From: Chromatiaceae bacterium
GTDB lineage: Bacteria; Pseudomonadota; Gammaproteobacteria; Chromatiales; Chromatiaceae
Assembly: GCA_013426805.1 (NCBI GenBank)
Contig: JACDZG010000022.1
Coordinates: 1-64,000, forward strand
Reading direction: 5' to 3'
Length of the DNA: 64,000 nucleotides
Shown: positions 15,997 to 24,950 of the stretch, piece after piece
How the letters are laid out: every line of letters starts with the position of its first letter
Position numbering within the stretch: position 1 is the stretch's first letter
The notes under the pieces: generated by a model
Database searches by the model: none
What the model was told of the DNA's origin: nothing
What the model saw: only the letters and a program-made list of their open reading frames with translations
Translations under genes and position numbers: made by a program

Positions 15997-17193
15997 TTAG
16001 ATGCCCGGCAGGACGCGCAGGAACAGGGTCTTGAGATAGGCGGTCTCCGGGATCGCCGGATGCACCGGGTGATCGGGTCCTTGGTGACCGGTCTCCAGCA
16101 GTTGCAGGAAACGTCCAGCCCGCCGACCCGCCTGCCCGACGGTACGCAGAAAGGTGTCGCGGTCCATGTGGAAGGAGCAGGAGGAGGTGACCAAGAGCCC
16201 GCCCGGCGCCAACAGTTCGATACCAAGTCGGTTGAGCCGGGCATAGGCCTGAAGACCTTCTTTCTCGTCCTTACGGCGCTTGATGAACGCCGGGGGATCC
16301 AGCATGACCGTATCGAACAGCCGCCCGTCGTCGCGCAGTCCGCGCAGGACCTCGAAGGCGTCGCCCTGCACGGGGTGCACGCGTTCGCCCAGACGGTTGC
16401 GTTCGGCGTTGGCCGCGACCCGCTCCAGGGCGTTCAGTGAGCTGTCGACGCAGGTGACCTCGTCCGCGCCCAGAGCCGCCGCGCGCAGGCCCCAGGCCCC
16501 GGTGTAACTGCAGACATCAAGAACCCGCGAGCCCACGCCGAACCGGGCGAGGCGGGCGCGATTCTCCGCCTGATCGAAGAACCAGCCCGTCTTTTGGCCG
16601 CTCCGCGGGGCCACCTGAAAGTCGAGTTCCTGTTCGGTGAGGATCAGGTCGTCCGCCGGGTCGCCCAGCACGGCCTCGACCCCTAGGGTCAGGCCCTCCA
16701 GGTCGCGCATCGGCGTGTCGTTGCGCAGCAGAATGGTGCTGGGCCGCAGTACCTGCTCCAGGGCGGCGAGGATCTCGCCGCGGACCCGCTCCATCCCGGC
16801 CGTGGTGAGTTGGACACAGAGCAGGTCACCGTAGCGGTCGACGACCAACCCCGGCAGGCCGTCGCTTTCGCCGAAGACCAGGCGATAGAAGGGGCGTCGG
16901 TAGAGCCGTTCGCGCAGCGCCAGGGCGTCGTGAATCCGCGCGACCCAGAGCGCCGGGCTCAGGGGGCGCGCATGGTCCCGGCTGACCAGCCGGGCGCAGA
17001 TCAGCGAGTGTGGATTGACATAGCCGTGGCCGATCCAGCGCTCATGGTCGCTGCGGACCTCCACCGCCTGACCGGGCGCCAGATCCTTCAAGGGGGTGGC
17101 GGCGGTGTCCACCTCGTTGCTGTAGATCCAGCAATGTCCAGCGAGTAGACGGCGTTCCTGGTCTTTGCGCAGTTGCAGCGGCATGGGCTTCAT
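15997..17193 (-). CDS. rlmI: Class I SAM-dependent rRNA (cytosine-C5) methyltransferase, RlmI-like
   Basis: This is 398 residues from 17193. An N-terminal PUA domain (about 1-75: LRKDQERRLLAGHCWIYSNEV, split here as LRKDQERRLLAGH and CWIYSNEV) is followed by an RlmI-specific region (FGESDGLPGLVVDRYGD) and a Rossmann methyltransferase domain: GQKTGWFFDQ, VLDVCSYTGAWGL (SAM loop), VTCVDSS, then MLDPPAF and TSSCSFH, the last Cys being the likely catalytic one. RlmI methylates C1962 of 23S rRNA in E. coli. AAGGA precedes the start, and its ATG overlaps the stop of the upstream gene in an ATGA, which suggests coupled translation. Confidence 0.85.
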   Translation of the reverse strand: MKPMPLQLRKDQERRLLAGHCWIYSNEVDTAATPLKDLAPGQAVEVRSDHERWIGHGYVNPHSLICARLVSRDHARPLSPALWVARIHDALALRERLYRRPFYRLVFGESDGLPGLVVDRYGDLLCVQLTTAGMERVRGEILAALEQVLRPSTILLRNDTPMRDLEGLTLGVEAVLGDPADDLILTEQELDFQVAPRSGQKTGWFFDQAENRARLARFGVGSRVLDVCSYTGAWGLRAAALGADEVTCVDSSLNALERVAANAERNRLGERVHPVQGDAFEVLRGLRDDGRLFDTVMLDPPAFIKRRKDEKEGLQAYARLNRLGIELLAPGGLLVTSSCSFHMDRDTFLRTVGQAGRRAGRFLQLLETGHQGPDHPVHPAIPETAYLKTLFLRVLPGI

Positions 17194-17744
17194 GGGGGTG
17201 GTCCTTGGTCGGAGTCGGTGAGAGGAGGATCTGGATTGAAGGTTGCGAACCACTGGTCAACGCCATGGCGGTTGCGGCCCCGCGGGCAGTAGCCTTGGCG
17301 TTCAAGATAGCGACGCAGACCGGGGCGATTCAGCTTTGGATTATCGGCCACCAGCCGCATCCCGCTCGCCGGGGTGGTGCGGCTGTCTTCGCGCAGGAGA
17401 TCACGGGTGCGATTGGTGAGTTTACGCATCAGATAGGCGACCCGATCGTCGGGCGCGATGAAGATGCGCAGATCGTAGACATTGCGTCGGTCAGCTCCGC
17501 GCCGACTCAGACTGACCGAGGTGAGTCCGGCAATCCGTTCGTCCTCGGCTAGCGCCAGATAGACCAGCTCATGGCTGCGGCGTTCGGCCAGGCAGGACTC
17601 GGTCAGCGCCCTGTGCTTGAACCAGAAGGCGATGGCCGCAGCGCGTTGGACCGCGGTAGTATGCCGGTAAACGGGTACCAGACGGTAGCCCCGATATGAC
17701 GTCTCGTCCAGTCCCGGGACGGTAGCCTCGGTTACGTCCGACAT
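17190..17744 (-). CDS. Unassigned protein, possibly GNAT-like
   Basis: This is 184 residues that I do not recognise. It contains the alternating beta strands LVYLALAEDERIAGL and VYDLRIFIAPDDR, then a helix VAYLMRKLTNRTRDLLRE, and ends in RRYLERQGYCPRG. That pattern (strand, strand, helix, RRYLERQGY) is reminiscent of an N-acetyltransferase fold, but the acetyl-CoA loop is not clear. It has no signal peptide and is probably cytoplasmic. Its stop overlaps the rlmI-like start by 4 bp, so the two are very probably co-expressed, perhaps as a protein- or RNA-modifying pair. Confidence 0.6.
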   Translation of the reverse strand: MSDVTEATVPGLDETSYRGYRLVPVYRHTTAVQRAAAIAFWFKHRALTESCLAERRSHELVYLALAEDERIAGLTSVSLSRRGADRRNVYDLRIFIAPDDRVAYLMRKLTNRTRDLLREDSRTTPASGMRLVADNPKLNRPGLRRYLERQGYCPRGRNRHGVDQWFATFNPDPPLTDSDQGPPP

Positions 17745-17831
17745 GGGAGTGCCTCGCTGGTTGCCGCGAGCGCACTACGCGCGCACGGCGGGGAGCGGCT
17801 TAGCGGCCGTGGCGGCGGCCGGGGGTATGGC

Positions 17832-19721
17832 TCAGCTACCGACCTTGAGTTTCTGTCCCGGGCGGATGCTGTTGTCGTTGGGTCCCATCTTGTTCAGCTT
17901 ACGCAGTTCTGCGACTGAGAGTCCGTTGCCGCTGGCGACCCGGAACAGGGTCTCCTGGGGTTTGACGACGTGCACCTTGGTTTTGGCTGACTTGTCGGCC
18001 TGCGCGGCCTGCGGCTCCGGCTTGGCAGGGTTACCCCCGGATTTGGATGCTTTCACCTCGTTGGTGGTCTTGGCCTCCGCCTTGGCGACCTTGGGCTCGG
18101 CCTTGGTCGGCTTCGCCTCTGCTTTGGCTGGCTTGGTCGCGGCTTTCGCCTTGTTTCCATCGACCTTTGCGGTTTTGGTCTCAGGCTTCGCGGCCTTTGC
18201 CGGCGGATTGTCCCGGATGTCCTCGGCCGCTGCGGACTTGGGCGCGGTCTTGGCGACCTTGGTCTTGGTTCTGGGAGCCGGCTGCGCCATCGGTGCCGTT
18301 TTAGGTTCGGCCTTGGCGATTCGCGGCTCGTCTTCGGATTCGATCCGTGCACTCTTGCGGAACGCGACCGTCGCGATCGGTTTGGCGCCCACCGCCTGGA
18401 AGGCCATGGCGGTCGCGGCGGTGGTGGTGGTCGGCCGCGGCTCAGGGCGTGACGTCAACACCGACCCGGAGTAGGACGGCGGCTGGCCGGCGACCCGACT
18501 CATGCTGCCGCCGGGCAGCCACACCGTGGTGCCCGCGGGCAGGTTGGCGCGCCCGTCGCGGGCGGGTCCCCGCCAATGCAGATTCAGGCCGGCGAGGCTG
18601 GCGGTGGAGACCCCGTAATGGCGTGCCACATGGTCCGCCGGCATGCTGTCGCGCAACACCAGACGGTCGCTGGACCAGGGCTTTTCGTAGGCGACGCCCT
18701 CAGGGAAGTAGCGGCTCGGGTTGCCCGCCACTTCGCGGGCCGCCAGGAACTCGGCATAGTAGTTCCGGGAGGCGAACTTGAAATACTTGCCCTTATAGTT
18801 GCGGACGACGCGCCCGAAATTGTGGCCGTACTGGGCCTTCGCATTCGCCATGCCGCCTTGACCGTGGTTGTAGCTGGTGATCGCCAACGGCCAACTGCCC
18901 AGACGGTTGTGGGCCTCGGAGAGGTAGCGCGCGGCCCCCTGGGCGGAGAGGATCGGGTCGTAGCGGTCATCCACCACATTGTTGACCTTCATATAAATGC
19001 GCCCGGTCGCCGGCATGAACTGCCAGACTCCGGCGGCACCCGCGCTGGAACGGGCGTTGGTCTGGTAGGACGACTCGACGTGGGGCAGGTAAGCCAGGTC
19101 CTCCGGCAGGCCGGCGGAGCGCATGACCTCGCGGAAGGACTTTTCGTAGCGTCCGCTGATCTCCATGCCGCGGCGGAAACGCTCCCGCAGGCCGCGCTGG
19201 CTGCGCACCCGCTCGGAGGCTCCATAGAGCGCCCGGGTGCCGCCGGCCCGCTCGAATTTGGCCAGGAGTTCCTTGTCCTGGGCGCTCAGTGGCTGATTCG
19301 TGGTGACCCGCCGCTCCAACTCGCGCACGCGGTCCTCATGGTACTGCTGGCGGGAGCGGACAAAGCCCTTTTGCGATTCGGTGTAGCCGTCGCTGCCCGC
19401 GTCCGGCAGCCGCACCACCTCGTAGATCACGCCCAGGTGCTCGTCGTCGTGGAAGGCGACCTGATTGCGGCTCCAGATGCCGTAAACATGGCGCCAGAAG
19501 TCCACGTTGGGCTCGATCTCCGACGGGACCGGAAAGTCACCCGAGGCGCGGTAACCGCTTGGCGGGGGCTCATATCCGCCGGAGTCGTCGCGCTGATTCT
19601 CGCCGCCGCCGCAGCCCCCCAAGGCCAGAATGGCGGTCAGCGTCAGGCCCCCGACCGCATAAGTGACCCAGTGCCAACGCCTTGCGCGTGGCGCGATGGT
19701 ATTCGATGAAGCCGCAGCCAT
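17832..19721 (-). CDS. MltD-like lytic transglycosylase with LysM domains
   Basis: This is 629 residues. A membrane segment or lipobox lies at about 22-37 (ILALGGCGGG). The SLT/lysozyme-like domain (about 195-330) has LPHVESSYQ with the catalytic Glu, then GAAGVWQFMPATGR and SYNHGQGG. A LysM-like stretch (about 345-395) follows. Then comes a long Lys/Ala/Pro-rich linker (about 415-575) built from TKAEPK-like units, and a C-terminal LysM domain (about 580-629) from VVKPQETLF to IRPGQKLKV. Such enzymes cleave the glycan strands of peptidoglycan in the periplasm while LysM holds the wall. The repetitive linker is unusually long for the family. Confidence 0.85.
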   Translation of the reverse strand: MAAASSNTIAPRARRWHWVTYAVGGLTLTAILALGGCGGGENQRDDSGGYEPPPSGYRASGDFPVPSEIEPNVDFWRHVYGIWSRNQVAFHDDEHLGVIYEVVRLPDAGSDGYTESQKGFVRSRQQYHEDRVRELERRVTTNQPLSAQDKELLAKFERAGGTRALYGASERVRSQRGLRERFRRGMEISGRYEKSFREVMRSAGLPEDLAYLPHVESSYQTNARSSAGAAGVWQFMPATGRIYMKVNNVVDDRYDPILSAQGAARYLSEAHNRLGSWPLAITSYNHGQGGMANAKAQYGHNFGRVVRNYKGKYFKFASRNYYAEFLAAREVAGNPSRYFPEGVAYEKPWSSDRLVLRDSMPADHVARHYGVSTASLAGLNLHWRGPARDGRANLPAGTTVWLPGGSMSRVAGQPPSYSGSVLTSRPEPRPTTTTAATAMAFQAVGAKPIATVAFRKSARIESEDEPRIAKAEPKTAPMAQPAPRTKTKVAKTAPKSAAAEDIRDNPPAKAAKPETKTAKVDGNKAKAATKPAKAEAKPTKAEPKVAKAEAKTTNEVKASKSGGNPAKPEPQAAQADKSAKTKVHVVKPQETLFRVASGNGLSVAELRKLNKMGPNDNSIRPGQKLKVGS

Positions 19722-19847
19722 GGTCCGTACTCCCCCCGAGCCTTAGATCACTGATCGTGCGCCGGAATGGCGCAGGGTGAAATCTTCGCTGATCAGCGTC
19801 TTGGAAGCAATCCATGAGACCGGCGTTGAGGGGCGATCAGAGTCCCC

Positions 19848-20441
19848 CTACGAGGCGTTACCCAGGGGGTCCAGTCCCTCGGATTCCAGCAGGGTGATCA
19901 GGCGGATCAAGGGCAGGCCGATGAGTGCGCTGGGGTCGTCGCCCTCCAGGCGGGTGAAGAGCGCAATGCCCAATCCCTCGGACTTGAAGCTTCCGGCGCA
20001 GTCGTAGGGCTGCTCGCGGTCGAGGTAGGCCTCGATACGGCGGCGCGTGAGTGGGCGGAAGTGCACATGGAAGGGTTCCACCAGCGTCTGGGTGCGTCCG
20101 GTGATGGCATTGAACAGACAGAGCCCGGTCTGGAAGACCAGGGTCCGTCCGGAGGCCCGTTCCAGTTGGGCGATCGCCTGTTCGCGGTTGCCCGGTTTGC
20201 CGAGTACCAGATCGTCGATACAGGCAACCTGATCGGCGCCGATGATGATGGCGTCCGGGTGGCGCACGGCCGCGGCGTTCGCCTTGGCCTCCGCCAGGCG
20301 CAAGACCATGACCTGCGGCGGCTCGTCGGGCCGACGGGTTTCGTCGACCTGCGGTGAGTCGGTCGTGAAGGGCAGGCCCAGCCGCGTCAGCAGGGCGTGC
20401 CGGAAGGGTGAGGTTGACGCGAGTACCAGCGGTTGATTCAT
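19848..20441 (-). CDS. Maf-family nucleotide pyrophosphatase (YceF-like)
   Basis: This is 197 residues. Motifs are LASTSPFR (7-14, the S/T-S-x-R nucleotide loop), DETRRPDEPP, IIGADQVA (catalytic Asp of the G-x-D-Q motif), GKPGNREQAIAQL and GSFKSEGLGIALF. These match Maf proteins of the YceF class, which hydrolyse m7GTP-type non-canonical nucleotides to prevent their incorporation. Length and motifs are complete. It is transcribed on the minus strand upstream of the lytic transglycosylase with a 126-bp gap. Confidence 0.88.
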   Translation of the reverse strand: MNQPLVLASTSPFRHALLTRLGLPFTTDSPQVDETRRPDEPPQVMVLRLAEAKANAAAVRHPDAIIIGADQVACIDDLVLGKPGNREQAIAQLERASGRTLVFQTGLCLFNAITGRTQTLVEPFHVHFRPLTRRRIEAYLDREQPYDCAGSFKSEGLGIALFTRLEGDDPSALIGLPLIRLITLLESEGLDPLGNAS

Positions 20442-20515
20442 GGGGGACTCCGGGTTCGTTTCTGCCGATGGCCCAGGCGGGCCGTCGCTTGCCGTTGGCG
20501 ATCACGGAGATTAAC

Positions 20516-20605
20516 ATGCGTATTCTGGTCCACGTGCATCCCTACCGGGATCAAGACGGCACTCCGGAAACTCTGGCCCCACCGGTTTCCGCTGTACGGA
20601 CATGA
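20516..20605 (+). pseudogene. Short start-like ORF, probably a gene remnant
   Basis: A good ribosome site (CACGGAGA) precedes ATG and 29 codons, starting MRILVHVHPYRDQDG, that stop at 20605. The start is credible for a real protein, but the reading ends almost at once and the DNA after it is decayed. I cannot name the parent gene. Confidence 0.25.
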
Positions 20606-20708
20606 ACAGACACAAAGACAGGCAATCGATTGGTCGCGCGGCGGTGCTCGGGGGCGGCGCGATACCACGCCAAGGCCCAGTGTTGCGGCCCGCGCCCGGG
20701 CGGCGACC

Positions 20709-20945
20709 GTGACCGTCGATCCACTCGCCGATTACCTGACCCGCTTTGCCCTGCTGCACACGCGTGATCTGGACGAGTCCCGCGACGTCATGGGCGCGTT
20801 ATGGGGCAAGCACGAGGTTGAGGTGATCGGACCGGTCCCCTTCGAGACGCTGGTCAATCACGTGGAAATTGCACAGCTGGGACTTACCTACGTCCGCTGT
20901 CCGACCCGGCTGCGGGTGTGCTGCACGGTGGGGGGCGAGCGCTTC
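20709..20945 (+). pseudogene. AraC-family regulator N-terminal fragment
   Basis: About 75 residues, from VDPLADYLTRFALL through VIGPVPFETLVNHVEIAQLG to TYVRCPTRLRVCC, resemble the AraC_binding_2 (cupin) N-terminal domain of AraC-type activators. The rest of the sensor domain and the DNA-binding C-terminus are missing. The frame passes directly into the nitrile-hydratase-like remnant, so a deletion seems to have joined the two. It lacks a start codon of its own with a ribosome site. Confidence 0.4.
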
Positions 20946-22724
20946 ACCATCCGGTCTGTCCGGCGGCGCTGCCGGTGTGGTCGGGCTCGCCGGGCTGCTC
21001 AGCCCAGGGGAAGCCGCCGAGGCCGGAACCGCTAGTCAAGGCGACGCCCCCGACGAGGCCCGGCTCGATCTGGGCGGCACCCCGATCTACGACGTCGCCA
21101 CTGACTATCCCGGTTGCAGCGAGGGCGTGTTACCGCCGCTCAAAGCGCGGGTGCTGGCGCTGAAACAGCTCATCCTGGACAAGAACCTGCTCGGTCCCGA
21201 TGGTCAGGCCAGTATCGACCGCTTCGTCGACTACTACGAGACCAAGGTCGGTCCGCAGTTCGGCAAGGCAGTGATTGCCCGCGCCTGGATCGATCCGGCC
21301 TTCAAGGACGCCCTGCTCAATCCCGAGCACCCCAACTTCGAGCCATATAAGTCCTCCGATAAACGCGGTCCCTTTGCGGCGACTTGGTTCATCCGCGACT
21401 TTCTCGACCATGCCCCGTCGATGCAGGGTATTTGGCTGCCGCAATCGGACCTCGGCGGGTACACGATCGGCCCCGAGGGGGGAGTGGTTGCGGGTGGTCG
21501 CCAACGGCACGGCCAGCACCAGCGCTCCCTTCGTGCATAACCTGGTCTCCTGCACCCTGTGCTCCTGCTACCCCCAGGCCCTGCTCGGGGTCCAGCCGGT
21601 CTGGTACAAGTCCAGGCAATACCGCGCCCGCAGCGTTACGGCACCGCGTGGCATCCTGCGCGAGTTCGCCGCCGAGCGGGGCGGGGCCTATCCGAGCCTG
21701 CTGGAGGACTATCTCGCACTGGTGGATGAGGTGCGCGTGTGGGACTCGAACTCGGAGGTACGCTTTCTGGTGATCCCGCAGCCCCCGGCGGACACGGTGG
21801 TCACGGGGATCGTCCACACAACCTGCATACCTGGGCCGGCAGCGATCCCATTCCGGACAAATTTCAACCCGAGGGCGTCGTCTGGCCCGAGCGCTGGGAG
21901 GGCGAAATGGGCGCGATCCTCGCCATGTTCTCGGCCGTGTATTTCCCCAAAGTCGGGTTCAATCTGGACGTGGCACGCTGGTTGCGCGAGACGGTCCACC
22001 CGCGCGACTATCTCAATACCCCCTATTACGACCTCTGGTTGCGTTCGGTCGCCACCTTCCTGGCAATGGCGCACCTATGGCAATGCGCCCTATTTCGACC
22101 TGTGGCTGCGCGCGGTCAGCACCTGCTTCTCACTCGGCGGGCTGGCTACGCGCGCAGAACTCACCGCGGGCTATCTGACGCCGAACTACCCTCAGACCGG
22201 GACCAATACACTCATCCAAATCATCGATAAGGACTCACTCGACTTGGCCGCGCAATTGCGTGGCCAGGCGCTCGCCCAGGCGGTTCCCGGATTCGGCAAG
22301 CCACTGGCCGACGGCACCTACGAATCACCCGCTTACCAGGAGGGAACGGCCGTCAACAACCCGCTGTTTGCGGTCGGTGACCGGGTCGAGACCTTGATGC
22401 AGATCGGCGTCGGGCACACCCGCGAATATCCCGTTTACCGCGGGCGCGCCGGGGTGGTGGTTGCCAGCTACGGCATCGTCGCGAAGCAAACCACGGGGCA
22501 GGGGCCGAGTGAGACACGGGTGTTCCAGCCGTACTATCAACCAGGCTATCCGGACATTGCGTCGCGGGCGAGCCCGGTCGACGGCGCCCCCCGGCAGGAG
22601 TTCTTCGTACCGGTCTATAGCATCCGATTTGAGGCGCGGGACCTGTGGGGACGGCTATGCAGAGGAGGGCGTCGCCGTCTATGTGGACATGTTCGAGCCC
22701 TATCTCAGACCCGCGGCGGCATGA
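20946..22724 (+). pseudogene. Frameshifted nitrile hydratase/thiocyanate hydrolase-like alpha-beta gene
   Basis: The homologous pieces are spread over three frames. Frame 1 (about 20960-21476) gives a hydrophobic export-like stretch (GGAAGVVGLAGLLSPGEAAEA), then ARVLALKQLILDKNLL, VDYYETKVGPQFGKAV and ARAWIDPAFKDALL, the alpha-subunit N-terminal region. Frame 2 (about 21483-21800) gives CTLCSCYP (codons from 21551), the cobalt-type metal motif, then VWYKSRQYRAR and FLVIPQPP. Frame 1 again (about 21805-22070) gives WAGSDPIPDKF, WEGEMGAIL and YYDLWLRSV, beta-subunit N-terminal. Frame 2 (about 22072-22655) gives FAVGDRVETL, GHTREYPVYRGRAG and RFEARDLWG. Frame 3 gives VAVYVDMFEPYL. At least four shifts are needed; those at 21477-21482 (G6) and 22647-22650 (G4) lie on G runs. 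Errors in assembly cannot be excluded, but the gene as written cannot be functional. The active enzyme would hydrate nitriles or hydrolyse thiocyanate. Confidence 0.6.
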
Positions 22725-23080
22725 CGGACACGGCGCTGACCGGGATCTGCTGTTGCCGATGGCCGTGGTGCTCAGCGATGCCGTCGAACCTGCCGATCCA
22801 CTGCTGCAACCGGAGTGACCCCGCCATGTTCCATTCATTCAAGTCCAGTCGCGCGCTTACCGTACGCGGCGGGGTGTCGGCGGGGCACTCGCCTTGGCGG
22901 GCACCTTTATCCTCTTCGGCAGCTGGGGATAACCTCGGGTTGGCGGCTAAGTGCAACCGTCCCGCCGCGAGCCGGCAAGGTCCTCGCCTGGCGTCGCTGT
23001 GGTTGTTGGAAGACGCGTCGTTCCATTCGCAAGCCTTCCCGTTTTCAGTCCGTTCCCTACGAAGATGTCCGCCGACCGCA
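22725..23080 (+). other. Decayed stretch with no supportable gene
   Basis: This 356-bp stretch follows the nitrile-hydratase-like remnant. A start-like piece at 22826 (MFHSFKSSRALT) continues after a frameshift as a hydrophobic stretch ALALAGTFILFGSWG and then stops. It may be the start of a former membrane protein. Nothing else is readable. Confidence 0.4.
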
Positions 23081-24268
23081 TCAGTCCTGTCCGGGTTCGC
23101 GCCGGACCGCGGCAAGCGCTGCCGTGGGATGCACCTGTGCCGCGAAGAACCGCATCATTTCGCGCGACGCATCGGGTCCCGTGCCATCGGTGAAACTGCC
23201 GCGCCGGTCGCCGCCGAACCAGGCATGATCAGCACCGTGTACCAGCCAGTGCTCCGCGACCACCGCGCCGTCGGGTCCCTGGTAAATTGTCTGTGTATAG
23301 GTGCGCTCAGCCCCCTCGGTCTGTCGCGTCTGCATGTGCGCTTGCGCTCGCGGCGGCACACACTGGCTCACGATGTTATCGCTATTGCGCGGGTTGACGG
23401 TCTGGTCGCGGTCGCCGTGAAACACGATGATCGGCATTTTCGCGCCGGGTGCGGCCGCCGTCGCTGCGCCGGCGCTTTGCATGACACCCAAGGCCGACGG
23501 CAAGTCATTGGCTGCCGCATAGGGGACGCCGGAGTGCGTGCCGACCGCGGCGTAGAGCTCCGGATAGAGGGTACCCATCGTGACGGCCATGGCGCCCCCG
23601 GCGGACAGGCCGGCGATGTAGATTCGCGCCGGATCGGCGTGATCGTTCGCGATCACTTCGCGCGTCATCCCCGCGATCAGCGATGGCTCGCCGGCGCCGC
23701 GCTGCTGATGATCCACATTGAACCAGTTCCAACATCGCGTCGGGTTGGCCGCGGACGATTGCGCCGGATAGAGCACCAGGCAGGGCCACTCCTCGGCAAT
23801 CGCATTCCAGCGGGTGCCGAGGGCGAAGTCGTCCGGACTCTGGGTGCAGCCGTGCAGCATCACCACCAGCGGCAGGGCCTGACCCGTGTAGGTGCTTGGG
23901 ATGTAGAGCTTGTAGTCACGGGTCCCGGCGCGATTGACATAGGTGCCGACGCGAAATTCGCCTGGTGCGAGCGTGTCGCCCTCCGCCGACACAACGGGTT
24001 GCGGTGCGAAGGCGGGGAGTTGGAAACGCTGCCCGTCCAGCGGCGCGCTGATGCCCAGGCGGGCCAGCAGGTCCGGGACGAATCCGCCAACCGTACCAAC
24101 GGCGTCGCCGGTGCCCAGGGGCGCCGGATCGCGTTCACCCGGCGCGGCGCGGGCCATCAGGCCAAACAGCGTCTGCTGAATGCTGGTGGTCGCGGCGGCC
24201 GGACCGTCCCGGTGCAGCCGGGCCATCGCCTCGCGCATTCCTGATAGCATTTTTTGATTGATTTTCAT
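23081..24268 (-). CDS. PHB depolymerase family esterase
   Basis: This is 395 residues. The start at 24268 is chosen because AGGAAAATT lies just upstream and MKINQKMLSGM is the usual family opening; a start at 24292 would overlap the upstream stop. An N-terminal helical extension (about 1-90) precedes the alpha/beta-hydrolase domain: YKLYIPSTY, MLHGCTQSPDDF (oxyanion loop), a nucleophile motif GLSAGGAM near residue 222, FHGDRDQTVNP (acid) and HGADHAWFGG (His). The family contains short-chain esterases and intracellular or exported poly-3-hydroxybutyrate depolymerases. No signal peptide is seen, so an intracellular enzyme is likely. It is probably co-transcribed with the regulator at 24289. Confidence 0.85.
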   Translation of the reverse strand: MKINQKMLSGMREAMARLHRDGPAAATTSIQQTLFGLMARAAPGERDPAPLGTGDAVGTVGGFVPDLLARLGISAPLDGQRFQLPAFAPQPVVSAEGDTLAPGEFRVGTYVNRAGTRDYKLYIPSTYTGQALPLVVMLHGCTQSPDDFALGTRWNAIAEEWPCLVLYPAQSSAANPTRCWNWFNVDHQQRGAGEPSLIAGMTREVIANDHADPARIYIAGLSAGGAMAVTMGTLYPELYAAVGTHSGVPYAAANDLPSALGVMQSAGAATAAAPGAKMPIIVFHGDRDQTVNPRNSDNIVSQCVPPRAQAHMQTRQTEGAERTYTQTIYQGPDGAVVAEHWLVHGADHAWFGGDRRGSFTDGTGPDASREMMRFFAAQVHPTAALAAVRREPGQD

Positions 24269-24288
24269 AATAATTTTCCTATTCTGAG

Positions 24289-24702
24289 TCATTTGATCCG
24301 CGCGGCGAGCGCGCTCTTGACGGCGGGGCTCGCGTGCAGGGCGCCCAGGACCACGACCGATTCGATCGTGGCGAGCGCCAGTTCCGGCGACACATCGGTG
24401 CCGATGCTGGCCAGACCCAAGACCTGGATTTGTAGTTGCTCTCCCGCCCGCTGCACCGCCTCCAGATCGGCGCGCGAGTAATGCTGCATCCCGAGCACCA
24501 GACTCTTGCGGGCGATCGTCTGATGAACCGAGTCGGCGTGCTTGGCCAACTGGTTACGGATCGCGGTACGAATCAGATCGGTGCGATTGGAGTAAAAGCC
24601 CTCCTGCACCAGGAGGTCGATCTGGCCGAGATCGACCGGTCCGAGATTGATCGTGATCTTCTCGGTGTCGCTGAGCTTAGGGCGAATATCGTGTACGCTC
24701 AT
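24289..24702 (-). CDS. Ribbon-helix-helix (CopG-like) regulator
   Basis: This is 137 residues. The first 50 residues form an RHH DNA-binding unit: strand KITINLGPVDL, then GQIDLLVQEGFYSNRTDLIRTAI split into two helices. The remaining part is helical with LVLGMQHYSRADLEAVQRAG and a hydrophobic tail, likely a sensor or oligomerisation region. It lies directly upstream of the PHB depolymerase-family gene, with an ATGA overlap if that gene starts at 24292. Autoregulation and control of the esterase are inferred from this arrangement, not shown. Confidence 0.75.
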   Translation of the reverse strand: MSVHDIRPKLSDTEKITINLGPVDLGQIDLLVQEGFYSNRTDLIRTAIRNQLAKHADSVHQTIARKSLVLGMQHYSRADLEAVQRAGEQLQIQVLGLASIGTDVSPELALATIESVVVLGALHASPAVKSALAARIK

Positions 24703-24950
24703 CGTCTTACTTTACCATCCAGAGAACATCTGTTAACCATCCATATGGATGGCATTCTAAGCTTGAACTGGCGCTTGTCAAGGTAAACCGAGTTTCTGTG
24801 GTAGCTGCTTTGCCGGACGGGAGGGTGCGCGCATCAGCTATTCTGGAAGTGATCTGAACGCATCGCTGGAGATGATCGACCGCGCGGCCACTGGTCCGGG
24901 TTGATCCAGCCCTGCCCGCACCGGCGAATCCATCGCCAGGAGAGACTCTC

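Noticed and set aside
21275-24244. A 989-codon plus-strand frame spanning the hydratase remnant and the esterase
   Set aside because: Its first part is only the frame-2 pieces of the hydratase, and the later part is antisense to the esterase gene.
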